In this document: positions 1 to 5,459 of the stretch, piece by piece
Position numbering within the stretch: position 1 is the first letter of the stretch
Layout of the letters: each line of letters opens with the position of its first letter
From: an uncultured Clostridia bacterium
Lineage (GTDB): Bacteria; Bacillota; Clostridia; Oscillospirales; Acutalibacteraceae
DNA: 5,459 nt
Reading direction: 5' to 3'
Assembly: GCA_947623215.1 (NCBI GenBank)
Contig: CANQGN010000108.1
Span: 1-5,459, forward strand
Notes under the pieces: model-generated
The model's database searches: none
What the model was told of the DNA's origin: nothing
The model's input: only the letters and a program-made list of their open reading frames with translations
Program-made: the position numbers and the translations under genes

Positions 1-586
1 TGACGTCGCTGCCGCCCCGCAGTTGGATGCCCTTGCCAATGGTAATCTCGTGACTTTCGGGGTAAACCATGGGTACCGCCATGCGGCCAAAGCGCAGGTA
101 AACCGGCCCCTCAAAGGCGGCGGCCGCCCGCACGCAGGCCTTGGCCTCGTTGCCGTCGGCAGGGGATAAAATGGTCATGCCGGGAATGGTGCGCATTAAG
201 GCAATGTCTTCATTGCACTGGTGGGTTGCGCCGTCCTCCCCAACCGAAAGACCGGCGTGGGTGGCGGCGATTTTTACGTTGTTGTGGGGGTAGCCCACCG
301 CGTTGCGTACCTGCTCGTAAGCCCGCCCGGCCACAAACATGGCAAAGGAGCTGCAAAAAACCAGCTTACCGGCAATGGTAAGGCCGGTGGCAACGCCAAT
401 CATGTTTTGCTCGGCAATGCCGCAGTTAAAAAAGCGGTCGGGGTAAGCCTTTTTAAAGGTGCCGGTTTTGGTAGCGCCCGAAAGGTCGGCATCCAGCACA
501 ATCAGGTTGGGGTATTGCCCGCCTATTTCTGCCAACGCCTGGCCGTAGGCTTCGCGCGTGGCTTGTTTTTGAATTGCGTCTGCCAT
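1..586 (-). CDS. tkt: Transketolase, C-terminal subunit (partial, 3' end beyond window)
   Basis: This is the C-terminal half of a two-gene transketolase, carrying the pyrimidine-binding (PYR) domain. With the N-terminal subunit it would transfer two-carbon ketol units between sugar phosphates in the non-oxidative pentose phosphate pathway, in the cytoplasm. The 195 codons in the window start with MADAIQKQATREAYG. The segment FFNCGIAEQNM (residues 52-62) holds Glu59, the position of the conserved glutamate that activates the thiamine N1' atom. THAGLSVGEDGATHQ (109-123) is the second typical block, and YLRFGR (163-168) follows. Split C subunits are usually about 310 residues, so roughly a third is missing past position 1; the last visible residues are GGSDV. 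The ATG is preceded by AGGAGG with a 10-nt spacer, and the gene lies 16 nt after the N subunit, so the two are surely co-transcribed. A DXP synthase or pyruvate dehydrogenase E1 beta subunit is less likely, given the partner gene. Confidence 0.95.
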   Translation of the reverse strand, partial: MADAIQKQATREAYGQALAEIGGQYPNLIVLDADLSGATKTGTFKKAYPDRFFNCGIAEQNMIGVATGLTIAGKLVFCSSFAMFVAGRAYEQVRNAVGYPHNNVKIAATHAGLSVGEDGATHQCNEDIALMRTIPGMTILSPADGNEAKACVRAAAAFEGPVYLRFGRMAVPMVYPESHEITIGKGIQLRGGSDV

Positions 587-596
587 TGTTCCGCTT

Positions 597-602
597 CCTC
601 CT
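597..602 (-). promoter_or_regulatory. Ribosome binding site of transketolase C subunit
   Basis: A perfect AGGAGG starts directly after the TAA stop of the N subunit gene (reading TAAAGGAGG) and lies 10 nt before the ATG at 586. It fixes the start codon. It also suggests that ribosomes ending the N subunit can re-initiate on the C subunit, which would suit balanced output of two parts of one enzyme; that last point is inference. Confidence 0.85.
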
Positions 603-1445
603 TTACCCTTCCAGCTCTGCCAGCGCGGCGTTCAGCTCGCGCATGGCGACTTCGTACTGCTCGTCGTTGGGGGCGGCGCCGTGCCAGCCCACCTGGTTTT
701 CCATAAACGAAACGCCCTTGCCCTTGGTGGTGGTCATAATAATGGTGGTAGGTTTGCCCTTGGTAGCACGCGCTTCTTTGAAGGCGGCGTCCAGCTCGTC
801 AAAATCGTGCCCGTTCACCTCTATGGTGTGCCAGTTAAAAGCGCGGAATTTTTCCGGAATGGGGCAAGGGGAGTTCACTTCGTCCAGCGTGCCGTCAATT
901 TGCAAATTGTTGTTGTCTACAATCGCGCAGAGGGTATCCAGCTTTTTGTGGCCGGCAAACATGGCGGCCTCCCACACCTGGCCCTCTTCCAGCTCGCCGT
1001 CGCCCAAAATGGCGTACACGCGAAAGGCGTCGCCGTCTAGCTTGGCGGCCAGGGCGGCGCCGGTGGCGACCGAAATGCCCTGCCCTAATGAGCCGGAGCT
1101 CATATCGACCCCCGGGGTATGCTTCATGTCGGGGTGACCCTCTAAGTCAGAGTCGAGCTTCCGCAGCGTTTTTAAATGCTCCACCGGAAAATACCCCCGG
1201 TTGGCGAGCGCCGAATAAAGCCCCGGTGCGGTATGCCCTTTCGACAATATCATGCGGTCGCGGCCGGGCATGTGGGGGTTTTGGGGGTCAATGTTCATTT
1301 CATGAAAATAGAGGTAGGCCAGCACGTCCGCTATAGAAAGCGAACCGCCGGGGTGGCCGGATTTTGCCGCGTGAACGCCCTCTATCACGCCCATGCGAAT
1401 GCGGCAGGCGGCTATTTGCAGCCGCTTTTTTTCGGAATTTTCCAC
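603..1445 (-). CDS. tkt: Transketolase, N-terminal subunit
   Basis: This is the thiamine diphosphate (PP-domain) half of a split transketolase, 280 residues, a usual length for such subunits; single-chain transketolases are about 660. Visible landmarks: SGHPGGSLS (29-37) with His31; SKGHTAPGLY (68-77) with His71; EGHPD (102-106) with His103; the SSGSLGQG block (116-123); and the ThDP/metal motif running from GDGELEEGQ (148-156) to NNNLQIDG (178-185). GWHG (253-256) holds a further substrate-side histidine. These match the conserved active-site histidines of the family. The start codon is GTG: no ATG lies near the conserved N-terminus, and AGGAGGG sits 8 nt upstream. The gene follows the HAD phosphatase after 60 nt, the longest gap in the window, and precedes the C subunit by 16 nt. 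Both domains of the enzyme are therefore present, though on two chains. Confidence 0.96.
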   Translation of the reverse strand: MENSEKKRLQIAACRIRMGVIEGVHAAKSGHPGGSLSIADVLAYLYFHEMNIDPQNPHMPGRDRMILSKGHTAPGLYSALANRGYFPVEHLKTLRKLDSDLEGHPDMKHTPGVDMSSGSLGQGISVATGAALAAKLDGDAFRVYAILGDGELEEGQVWEAAMFAGHKKLDTLCAIVDNNNLQIDGTLDEVNSPCPIPEKFRAFNWHTIEVNGHDFDELDAAFKEARATKGKPTTIIMTTTKGKGVSFMENQVGWHGAAPNDEQYEVAMRELNAALAELEG

Positions 1446-1505
1446 AATAGGTTCCCTCCTGATATAGTGTTGCGGGGCAAGGGGTACCGGGCCCCATGCG
1501 GCGGG
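1446..1505 (-). other. 60-nt intergenic spacer with imperfect inverted repeat
   Basis: This is the only gap above 40 nt in the window. It holds 5-bp arms GGGGC (1491-1495 read on the minus strand) and GCCCC (1474-1478) around a 12-nt loop that contains the palindrome GGTACC. Two more G-C pairs are possible beyond a 2-nt bulge. No T-run follows on the minus strand, so it is not a normal intrinsic terminator. I see no clear -35/-10 pair; the CACTATATC next to the ribosome binding site has no partner at a proper distance. Confidence 0.3.
1454..1460 (-). promoter_or_regulatory. Ribosome binding site of transketolase N subunit
   Basis: AGGAGGG lies 8 nt upstream of the GTG at 1445 and supports this non-ATG start. 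An ATT codon two triplets upstream is also in frame, but it is a rare initiator and lies too close to the site. Confidence 0.8.
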
Positions 1506-2336
1506 TTAAGCCAACCGCCGTTCTATCCACCCGATAAAATCCGCTACCGCACCCTCTTCACAGGGGCAGGTTACGTAGTCGGTCGCCGCCTGCACCTCCG
1601 GCGGGGCGCCCGCTACGGTCGCCGCCGTACCGGCAGCGGAAAGCAGGGGAATATCATTGTAATAGTCGCCAATGGCGTAGGTGTGCGAAAGGGGGATGCC
1701 CAGCATCTCTGCCAGCCGCACCAGACTTTTGCCTTTGCAGGCCTCTACCGGCAAAATTTCAAACAGCGTGGGTTCTGACCGGATAGCGTAGTAGGGGTCG
1801 CCGCTTTGCACGAGGCGGCGGCAAATGGCCTCTACCTCGTCTATTTCGTCTTCCCGGCCGGTAAACAGCAGCTTGTGCCAGTTGCCGTTTTGCGGCAAAT
1901 CGGCCAGCGAATACTGGGTAAAGTCGCCGCACTCGTAGCGCACGTGCTGTTCTGAGCGGGGGGAGTAGCGCACGCATTGCAGCAGGCCGTTGTTGTTAAT
2001 CTCTATCCCCACGCCCGGCACGGCGGTAACCACCGGCTCCACCAGCGAGAGCGCTTTATGCGACAAATAACAGCGAAAGAGCGTTCGGTCGGCGGCGATG
2101 TCGTAAATGCCGCCGCCGTTTACCACCAGGCTGGGGGCGTTCATGGGAAAACCGGCCATCATTTTTTTGGCAGAGCGGGCGGTGCGGCCGGTCGCTACCC
2201 CAAACAGGCCGCCAAGCGCCATAAAGCGCTCTATGGCCGCGCGGTTTTTGGCAACCAGCTGGCGGTCGTAGGTGGCCAGCGTGCCGTCGATATCCGAGAG
2301 CAACAGCAGGCCTTCAAACGGGAGATTCAAACACAT
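1506..2336 (-). CDS. Cof-type HAD-IIB family phosphatase
   Basis: This is a cytoplasmic haloacid-dehalogenase superfamily hydrolase of the Cof/YbiV-like IIB type, 276 residues against a usual 260-290. These enzymes remove phosphate from small sugar phosphates, FMN and similar molecules; the substrate cannot be read from sequence. All four HAD motifs are visible: motif I SDIDGTL (14-20) with nucleophile Asp15 and acid/base Asp17; motif II VATGRT (47-52) with Thr49; motif III Lys201 in CKGKSL; motif IV IGDYYNDIPLL (222-232) with Asp224 and Asp228 for magnesium. The roughly 120-residue stretch between motifs II and III fits a C2B cap. The ATG directly follows the TGA of the rluD-like gene, so it is probably translationally coupled; a weak AAAGGA lies just upstream. 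An A7 run in the codons for residues 57-59 is in frame and the gene is intact. Closeness to transketolase makes a sugar-phosphate substrate attractive, but that is a guess. Confidence 0.92.
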   Translation of the reverse strand: MCLNLPFEGLLLLSDIDGTLATYDRQLVAKNRAAIERFMALGGLFGVATGRTARSAKKMMAGFPMNAPSLVVNGGGIYDIAADRTLFRCYLSHKALSLVEPVVTAVPGVGIEINNNGLLQCVRYSPRSEQHVRYECGDFTQYSLADLPQNGNWHKLLFTGREDEIDEVEAICRRLVQSGDPYYAIRSEPTLFEILPVEACKGKSLVRLAEMLGIPLSHTYAIGDYYNDIPLLSAAGTAATVAGAPPEVQAATDYVTCPCEEGAVADFIGWIERRLA

Positions 2337-3272
2337 TCAATCCTTTGGTAAACGAGCGAGAAACTCGGTAAAATAGTCGGGCAGCGGCGCCTCAAAGGCC
2401 ATTTGCTCGCCCGTTTTGGGGTGAATAAAGCCCAACTTACCGGCGTGCAGGCATTGGCCGTTTAAGCCGCTTTTCTCTGCCCGGCGGCCGGCGTAAAGCG
2501 GGTCGCCGCACACCGGGTAGCCAAGGTAGGCCATGTGCACCCGTATTTGGTGGGTGCGGCCGGTCTCCAGCGTGAGGCGCAGCAGAGTGTACCCACGAAA
2601 GAGTTCTTCTACCACGTAGTGAGTCACCGCCGGTTTACCGGTTTGATAATTCACGGCCTGCCGCTTGCGCTCTACCGGGTGGCGGCCAATGGGGGCGTTT
2701 ACCGTGCCCTGCGGCTGCTTTACCCGGCCGTAAACCACGGCGCGGTACTCCCGCAAAAAGCTGTGGGCCTGAATTTGGCGAGAAAGAAAGAGGTGCGCCT
2801 CGTCTGTTTTGGCAACCACCAGCAGGCCACTGGTGTCTTTGTCGATTCGGTGCACAATGCCGGGGCGCAGCACCCCCCCAATACCGGAAAGCGAACCCCC
2901 GCAGTGGTAGAGCAGGGCGTTTACCAGCGTGCCCTCCGGGTTGCCGGGGGCGGGGTGCACCACCATGCCCTTCGGCTTGTTGACCACCAGCAGGCAGTCG
3001 TCTTCATACACCACGTTCAGCGGAATATTTTGCGGCTTGGCCTCGGCGGGCGCGGGGGGCGGCAGGGTAACGGTCAGGCGGTCGCCGGGCAGTACCGGCG
3101 CGCTTTTAGCAGCCGGGCGGCCGTTGCAGAGCACCAGCCCCGCCTCTGCCAGGCGGGCGGCGGCCGAGCGGGTAAGCCCCAGCTCAGGAAAGGCGGCCAG
3201 GGCGGCGTCCAGCCGGCGGGGGGCGCCCTCCCCCATCGCTAAGGTAAGGGTACGGGGGGCAAGGTCGCTCAT
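2337..3272 (-). CDS. rluD: RluD/RluA-family 23S rRNA pseudouridine synthase
   Basis: The product converts uridine to pseudouridine in large-subunit rRNA. Of 311 residues, about 18-70 form an S4 RNA-binding domain (RRLDAALAAF through PGDRLTV), followed by the catalytic domain. The signature HRIDKDTSGLLV (141-152) holds the catalytic Asp144. VVNKPKGMVVHP (96-107) and LETGRTHQIRVHM (235-247) are further family blocks. Length and domain order match E. coli RluD and Bacillus YlyB; the exact uridines modified are inferred from family only. I start at the ATG at 3272, which overlaps the lspA stop in ATGA and places the S4 domain normally. An upstream in-frame start at 3344 would add 24 Arg/Ala/Gly-rich residues encoded inside lspA and has no family counterpart. 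No strong ribosome binding site is seen, so coupling to lspA is likely. The lspA-rluD pairing is a classic Firmicutes arrangement. Confidence 0.94.
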   Translation of the reverse strand: MSDLAPRTLTLAMGEGAPRRLDAALAAFPELGLTRSAAARLAEAGLVLCNGRPAAKSAPVLPGDRLTVTLPPPAPAEAKPQNIPLNVVYEDDCLLVVNKPKGMVVHPAPGNPEGTLVNALLYHCGGSLSGIGGVLRPGIVHRIDKDTSGLLVVAKTDEAHLFLSRQIQAHSFLREYRAVVYGRVKQPQGTVNAPIGRHPVERKRQAVNYQTGKPAVTHYVVEELFRGYTLLRLTLETGRTHQIRVHMAYLGYPVCGDPLYAGRRAEKSGLNGQCLHAGKLGFIHPKTGEQMAFEAPLPDYFTEFLARLPKD

Positions 3273-3748
3273 GGCTGCGCCCCGGGGCGCGGAGAGCGCC
3301 CCTCTAGCGCGACGGCCAGCACCAGCAGCGCCGCGCCAACGCAAACGGCGCAGTCTGCCAGATTAAACGAAAAGGGAAACCACGAAACCGGAAAGCGAAC
3401 AAAGTCAATCACGTACCCCAGCCGCAGGCGGTCTATTAAATTGCCCACGCCGCCGCCCGCCACCAGCGCAAGAGCAAGGCGGGGCAGCAGACCGCGGAAG
3501 GGGTAAAAGAGCATAAACCCGGCGCAGAGGGCCAGCAGCAGCGCGGTTACCAGCGCCAGCACCCAGCGCCAACCGGCAAACAGCCCCATGGCCGCGCCGT
3601 CGTTATGTAAATAATAAAATTCCAGCAGGTGGGGCACCAGCACCCGGTGGTCGTAGAGCGTACAGTGGGCGGCAACCAACCATTTGGTCAGCTGGTCGGC
3701 CGCCACCACCAGCACTGCCAGCAAGGCGGCAGAAAGGCGGCGTTTCAC
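3269..3748 (-). CDS. lspA: Lipoprotein signal peptidase (signal peptidase II)
   Basis: LspA is an aspartic protease of the cytoplasmic membrane that cleaves the signal peptide of diacylglyceryl-prolipoproteins just before the lipidated cysteine. The 159-residue length is normal. Four hydrophobic segments are seen at about 5-25, 62-83, 88-102 and 133-148. Conserved blocks are DQLTK (18-22), NDGAAMGLF (49-57; family form N-x-GAAFG), GGGVGNLIDR (98-107), GYVIDF (111-116) and FNLADCAVCVG (128-138). Asp115 and Asp132 are in the places of the catalytic pair. The start is GTG at 3748, overlapping the divIVA stop in GTGA. The downstream rluD-like gene overlaps by ATGA, so the three genes form a coupled chain. 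In Bacillus, lspA is separated from divIVA by ileS and ylyA; here it follows divIVA directly. The C-terminal tail RSPRPGAQP is a short hydrophilic end. Confidence 0.95.
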   Translation of the reverse strand: MKRRLSAALLAVLVVAADQLTKWLVAAHCTLYDHRVLVPHLLEFYYLHNDGAAMGLFAGWRWVLALVTALLLALCAGFMLFYPFRGLLPRLALALVAGGGVGNLIDRLRLGYVIDFVRFPVSWFPFSFNLADCAVCVGAALLVLAVALEGRSPRPGAQP

Positions 3749-4593
3749 AGGGTGGCCGCCTGCCGGTCGGCAGTCTCTTCCGCCTTAGCCGGGGCGGGGG
3801 GCTGTACCGAAAAGCCGTTTTGAATGGGGGTGTCTTCCGCTTCTTTTTTGGCGGCGGGTTTTTCGGCCACCGGCAGGGGCAAGTCTTCCGGCCCCATAAA
3901 GGCGGGGGCTTTTTCTGCCTCTGCCGCCGGTTCAGCCGGTTTGGCCGGTGCGGCGGGCGGGGTACGCAAGGTAGCCGGTTCGGGCTGCTTTTTCAGCGAA
4001 GCCTCGAGCAACCGCACGGCCTCCGGCCCTTTTTTAAGCAGTTCAAACTGCTGTTTATAAAGCTCCAGCAGCTGCTGGCGAAATTGCTCTTCACTTTCGC
4101 GCAGCAAGCCGAGATAGCGCTTTTCTGCCTGATAATGGTCGGTGGTTTCGGTTTTCAGCCGCTCGGCCTTCTCTTTGGCTTCGGTTAAAATGTGGGCGGC
4201 CTTTTCCTTTGCCTCGCCCAGCACCTGCGCCACTTTATCGCGGGTTTCGTTGGCAATGCTGACGGATTTCTCCTGCGACAGCCGCACCGAATCCTCCGCC
4301 TGACGGTGCGCGTCGGCCAGCAGGCGTTCTTTTTCTTCTTCCGCCTCCCGCAAAATCTGGTCGGCAGATTTTTGCGCGGTCAGCAAGGCGGAGCGAATGC
4401 TGTCTTCGTCCTGCCGGTATTCCTGAATGCGCTTGGCCAGCACTTCCAGCTTTTTGGCGAGCTCGTCCCGCTCGCGGGTCATGGCCTCCAGGGTATCGGC
4501 AACCTTGTCGAGCAAATTGTCTACCTCGGTCATATCGTACCCGCGGCGCACCCGCTCAAATTTTGCATTGTGAATATCCGCAGCGGTAATCAT
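3745..4593 (-). CDS. divIVA: DivIVA-family cell division / polar scaffold protein
   Basis: DivIVA proteins form coiled-coil assemblies that gather at curved membrane (division sites, poles) and recruit partners. The N-terminus MITAADIHNAKF, then RRGYDMTEVDNLLDKV (16-31), is the DivIVA membrane-binding domain. A long charged coiled coil covers about 32-188, rich in Glu, Lys and Ala (AKEKAAHILTEAKEKAERLK is typical). After KKGPEAVRLLEASLKK (187-202) comes an 80-residue tail rich in Pro, Ala and Glu, probably disordered. At 282 residues it is much longer than Bacillus DivIVA (about 164). I chose the ATG at 4593 because it places DIHN six residues in, as in the family. An ATG at 4605 would add MQAI, but abuts the AAAGGGG ribosome binding site with no spacer; 12 nt for the chosen start is slightly long. 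It follows sepF by 39 nt and overlaps lspA by 4 nt. Where Bacillus has membrane-inserting Phe17, this protein has Arg16. Confidence 0.93.
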   Translation of the reverse strand: MITAADIHNAKFERVRRGYDMTEVDNLLDKVADTLEAMTRERDELAKKLEVLAKRIQEYRQDEDSIRSALLTAQKSADQILREAEEEKERLLADAHRQAEDSVRLSQEKSVSIANETRDKVAQVLGEAKEKAAHILTEAKEKAERLKTETTDHYQAEKRYLGLLRESEEQFRQQLLELYKQQFELLKKGPEAVRLLEASLKKQPEPATLRTPPAAPAKPAEPAAEAEKAPAFMGPEDLPLPVAEKPAAKKEAEDTPIQNGFSVQPPAPAKAEETADRQAATL

Positions 4594-4605
4594 AATCGCT
4601 TGCAT

Positions 4606-4612
4606 CCCCTTT
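4606..4612 (-). promoter_or_regulatory. Ribosome binding site of divIVA
   Basis: AAAGGGG lies directly before the ATG at 4605 and 12 nt before the ATG at 4593. A zero spacer is too short for initiation, which favours 4593, although 12 nt is at the long end. The start choice therefore rests mostly on comparison with the family N-terminus. Confidence 0.55.
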
Positions 4613-4632
4613 CTCTATTGCCGGTGAATCGG

Positions 4633-5106
4633 TTATATGTAGAGGCCGCTGCTTTCCAGCTCGTCCAGCAGCAAATCGCCCATAATGTTTACGTTGTAGG
4701 GGGTAATAATAAAGGTGCTGTTGGCCACGCGTTTCAGCGTGCCGTCGTTGGCGTAGGCTACGCCGCTTAAAAAGTCAATTAAACGCCGCGAAACGTCTTT
4801 GGGGGTAGACTCTAAATTGAGCACCACGGTGCGCTTGTTGTTTAAGTGGTCGCCAATGGAGGGGGCGTCGGCAAAGCGCTCCGGCTTTACCAGCACCACC
4901 TGTAGCTGCGTGGTGGCGTGAATGTTAACAACCTTGTTCTTTTTATCCGTCGTAGGGGCGCTGTAAGAAGAAGTCGACGGGGTAAATTCGTCAAACGAGT
5001 CGCGTTTGCTCGACCGTTCGGTTACCGTAACCTCTTCTTCCTGCTCGTCAAACACGTCGTCTTCCGGCGCGTTCATCAGGTTCTTGATTTTGTCCATAAA
5101 ACCCAT
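4633..5106 (-). CDS. sepF: Cell division protein SepF
   Basis: SepF anchors FtsZ filaments to the membrane and helps shape the septum in Gram-positive bacteria and cyanobacteria. The 157-residue length is usual (Bacillus about 150). The first residues, MGFMDKIKNLMN, form the expected amphipathic membrane-binding helix. An acidic then Ser/Thr-rich linker follows (about 14-60: EDDVFDEQEEE, TPSTSSYSAPTT), probably disordered. The folded SepF domain occupies about 66-150: TQLQVVLVKPERFADAPSIG, VVLNLEST (94-101), RRLIDFLSGVAYANDGTLKRV and STFIITPYNVNI (130-141). The C-terminal piece LLDELESSGLYI closes it. The ATG at 5106 has GGAGGG 7 nt upstream. It lies 27 nt after yggS and 39 nt before divIVA, as in the ylm cluster, but the membrane protein gene ylmG and the S4-domain gene ylmH that normally follow are missing. 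FtsA was not visible in this window, so whether SepF is the main FtsZ anchor here is unknown. Confidence 0.96.
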   Translation of the reverse strand: MGFMDKIKNLMNAPEDDVFDEQEEEVTVTERSSKRDSFDEFTPSTSSYSAPTTDKKNKVVNIHATTQLQVVLVKPERFADAPSIGDHLNNKRTVVLNLESTPKDVSRRLIDFLSGVAYANDGTLKRVANSTFIITPYNVNIMGDLLLDELESSGLYI

Positions 5107-5113
5107 TGCAAAT

Positions 5114-5119
5114 CCCTCC
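5114..5119 (-). promoter_or_regulatory. Ribosome binding site of sepF
   Basis: GGAGGG lies 7 nt before the ATG at 5106, a standard spacing. It supports independent translation of sepF within the 27-nt gap after yggS. Confidence 0.8.
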
Positions 5120-5133
5120 GTTATCCTTTTACT

Positions 5134-5459
5134 TTACGTGCGGCTGCCAAACAAGAGCGAGCCCAGCCGCACCATGGTAGAACCCTCGGCAATGGCCTCC
5201 CGAAAATCGGCAGACATGCCCATGGATAAAACGTCCATAGTTACATTATCTATGTTTTGTGCGCGAATGTCAACAGACAAAGCATAAATAGTTGAAAAAA
5301 ATTTTCGCGCTTCCTGCGAATCGCAGCGGGGCGGCACGGTCATAAGGCCGCGCACCCGCACCCCCGGCAGGGCGGCGGCTGCGGCGGCAAGCTCTGCGGC
5401 GGCGGCGGGGGCCACGCCGGACTTACTGGCTTCTCCCCCCACGTTTACCTCTATTAACA
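5134..5459 (-). CDS. yggS: YggS/YlmE-family PLP-binding protein (partial, 5' end beyond window)
   Basis: This is the C-terminal part (107 codons visible) of a pyridoxal-phosphate homeostasis protein of the YggS/PROSC family, a single TIM barrel with no known enzymatic turnover that binds PLP and influences vitamin B6 and amino acid balance. The full family length is about 225-235, so around half is missing past 5459, including the PLP lysine. Visible family blocks are LIEVNVGGEASKSG at the window edge, VRGLMTVPP, LSMGMSADFREAI and the phosphate-binding GSTMVRLGSLLFG near the end. The reading frame is open to the edge, so an apparent GTG start at 5442 is inside the gene. It ends in GSRT, slightly shorter than many homologues. 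Residues 18-32 after the edge are an unusually Ala-rich helix. It sits 27 nt before sepF, its usual neighbour. Confidence 0.95.
   Translation of the reverse strand, partial: LIEVNVGGEASKSGVAPAAAAELAAAAAALPGVRVRGLMTVPPRCDSQEARKFFSTIYALSVDIRAQNIDNVTMDVLSMGMSADFREAIAEGSTMVRLGSLLFGSRT

Noticed and set aside
221..1137. Long plus-strand open frames (221-706, 574-1137, 681-1040) opposite the transketolase genes
   Set aside because: They lie antisense to clearly conserved coding sequence, their translations are low-complexity and resemble no family, and they arise naturally in GC-rich DNA.
1461..1470. Promoter -10 box at CACTATATC before transketolase N
   Set aside because: No -35-like hexamer lies at 16-18 nt upstream; a single AT-rich piece is not enough.
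1474..1495. Intrinsic terminator in the HAD-transketolase gap
   Set aside because: The stem is short, the loop is long, and no T-run follows on the transcribed strand.
1300..1530. 76-residue minus-strand open frame covering the 60-nt gap
   Set aside because: It overlaps the end of the HAD gene and the start of transketolase N in another frame, and its second half is an off-frame reading of transketolase.
1176..1778. 200-residue plus-strand open frame across the HAD/transketolase junction
   Set aside because: It overlaps two well-supported genes on the other strand, its product shows no recognisable motif, and it is a frame shadow.
2162..2168. A7 run in the HAD gene as a frameshift or slippage site
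   Set aside because: The run reads in frame as Lys-Lys-Met between intact motifs, and no stop or alternative product suggests recoding.
3273..3344. Upstream start giving the rluD-like protein 24 extra residues
   Set aside because: The extension lies inside lspA, is Arg/Ala/Gly-rich with no family counterpart, and the ATGA overlap start at 3272 fits the S4 domain.
2535..3366. Plus-strand open frames (2535-3242, 2929-3366) opposite the rluD-like gene
   Set aside because: They are antisense to a gene with full catalytic motifs, and their composition is that of a shadow frame.

Overview
The window is a compact block of bacterial core genes, all read from the minus strand. In transcription order (right to left) they are a YggS/YlmE-type PLP-binding protein (5' end cut by the window), SepF, DivIVA, the lipoprotein signal peptidase LspA, an RluD-type 23S rRNA pseudouridine synthase, a Cof-type HAD phosphatase, and the N-terminal and C-terminal subunits of a split transketolase (the last one cut by the left edge). 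Nothing on the plus strand looks like a real gene. The yggS-sepF-divIVA neighbourhood is the Gram-positive division cluster next to dcw, and lspA-rluD is the pair known from Bacillus (lspA-ylyB). Together with the two-gene transketolase and AGGAGG-type ribosome binding sites, this points to a Bacillota (Firmicutes) organism, most likely a Clostridia member of fairly high G+C (roughly 60% by eye on a sample). The narrower idea of an Oscillospirales-like gut anaerobe is inference only.

Layout: 5459-5134 yggS (partial); 27-nt gap; 5106-4633 sepF; 39-nt gap; 4593-3745 divIVA; 4-nt GTGA overlap; 3748-3269 lspA; 4-nt ATGA overlap; 3272-2337 rluD-like; zero gap (TGA directly followed by ATG); 2336-1506 HAD phosphatase; 60-nt gap; 1445-603 transketolase N subunit; 16-nt gap; 586-1 transketolase C subunit (partial). 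There is no gene-free stretch longer than 60 nt, no convincing terminator or promoter, and no RNA gene, repeat array, CRISPR or mobile element. The arrangement looks like one long co-transcribed unit, possibly with an internal boundary in the 60-nt gap before the transketolase genes.

The genes fall into three jobs: cell division and polar membrane organisation (SepF, DivIVA, with YggS as the usual cluster companion); envelope and ribosome maturation (LspA cleaves lipoprotein signal peptides, the RluD-like enzyme modifies 23S rRNA); and carbon metabolism (a phosphatase of unknown substrate and the pentose phosphate enzyme transketolase). I did not find a new biological system. The points most worth a second look are the contracted division cluster (no ylmG, ylmH or ileS between its usual partners), the substituted membrane-anchor position and long Pro/Ala tail of DivIVA, and the choice of start codons (GTG for lspA and transketolase N, an internal ATG for divIVA and rluD).
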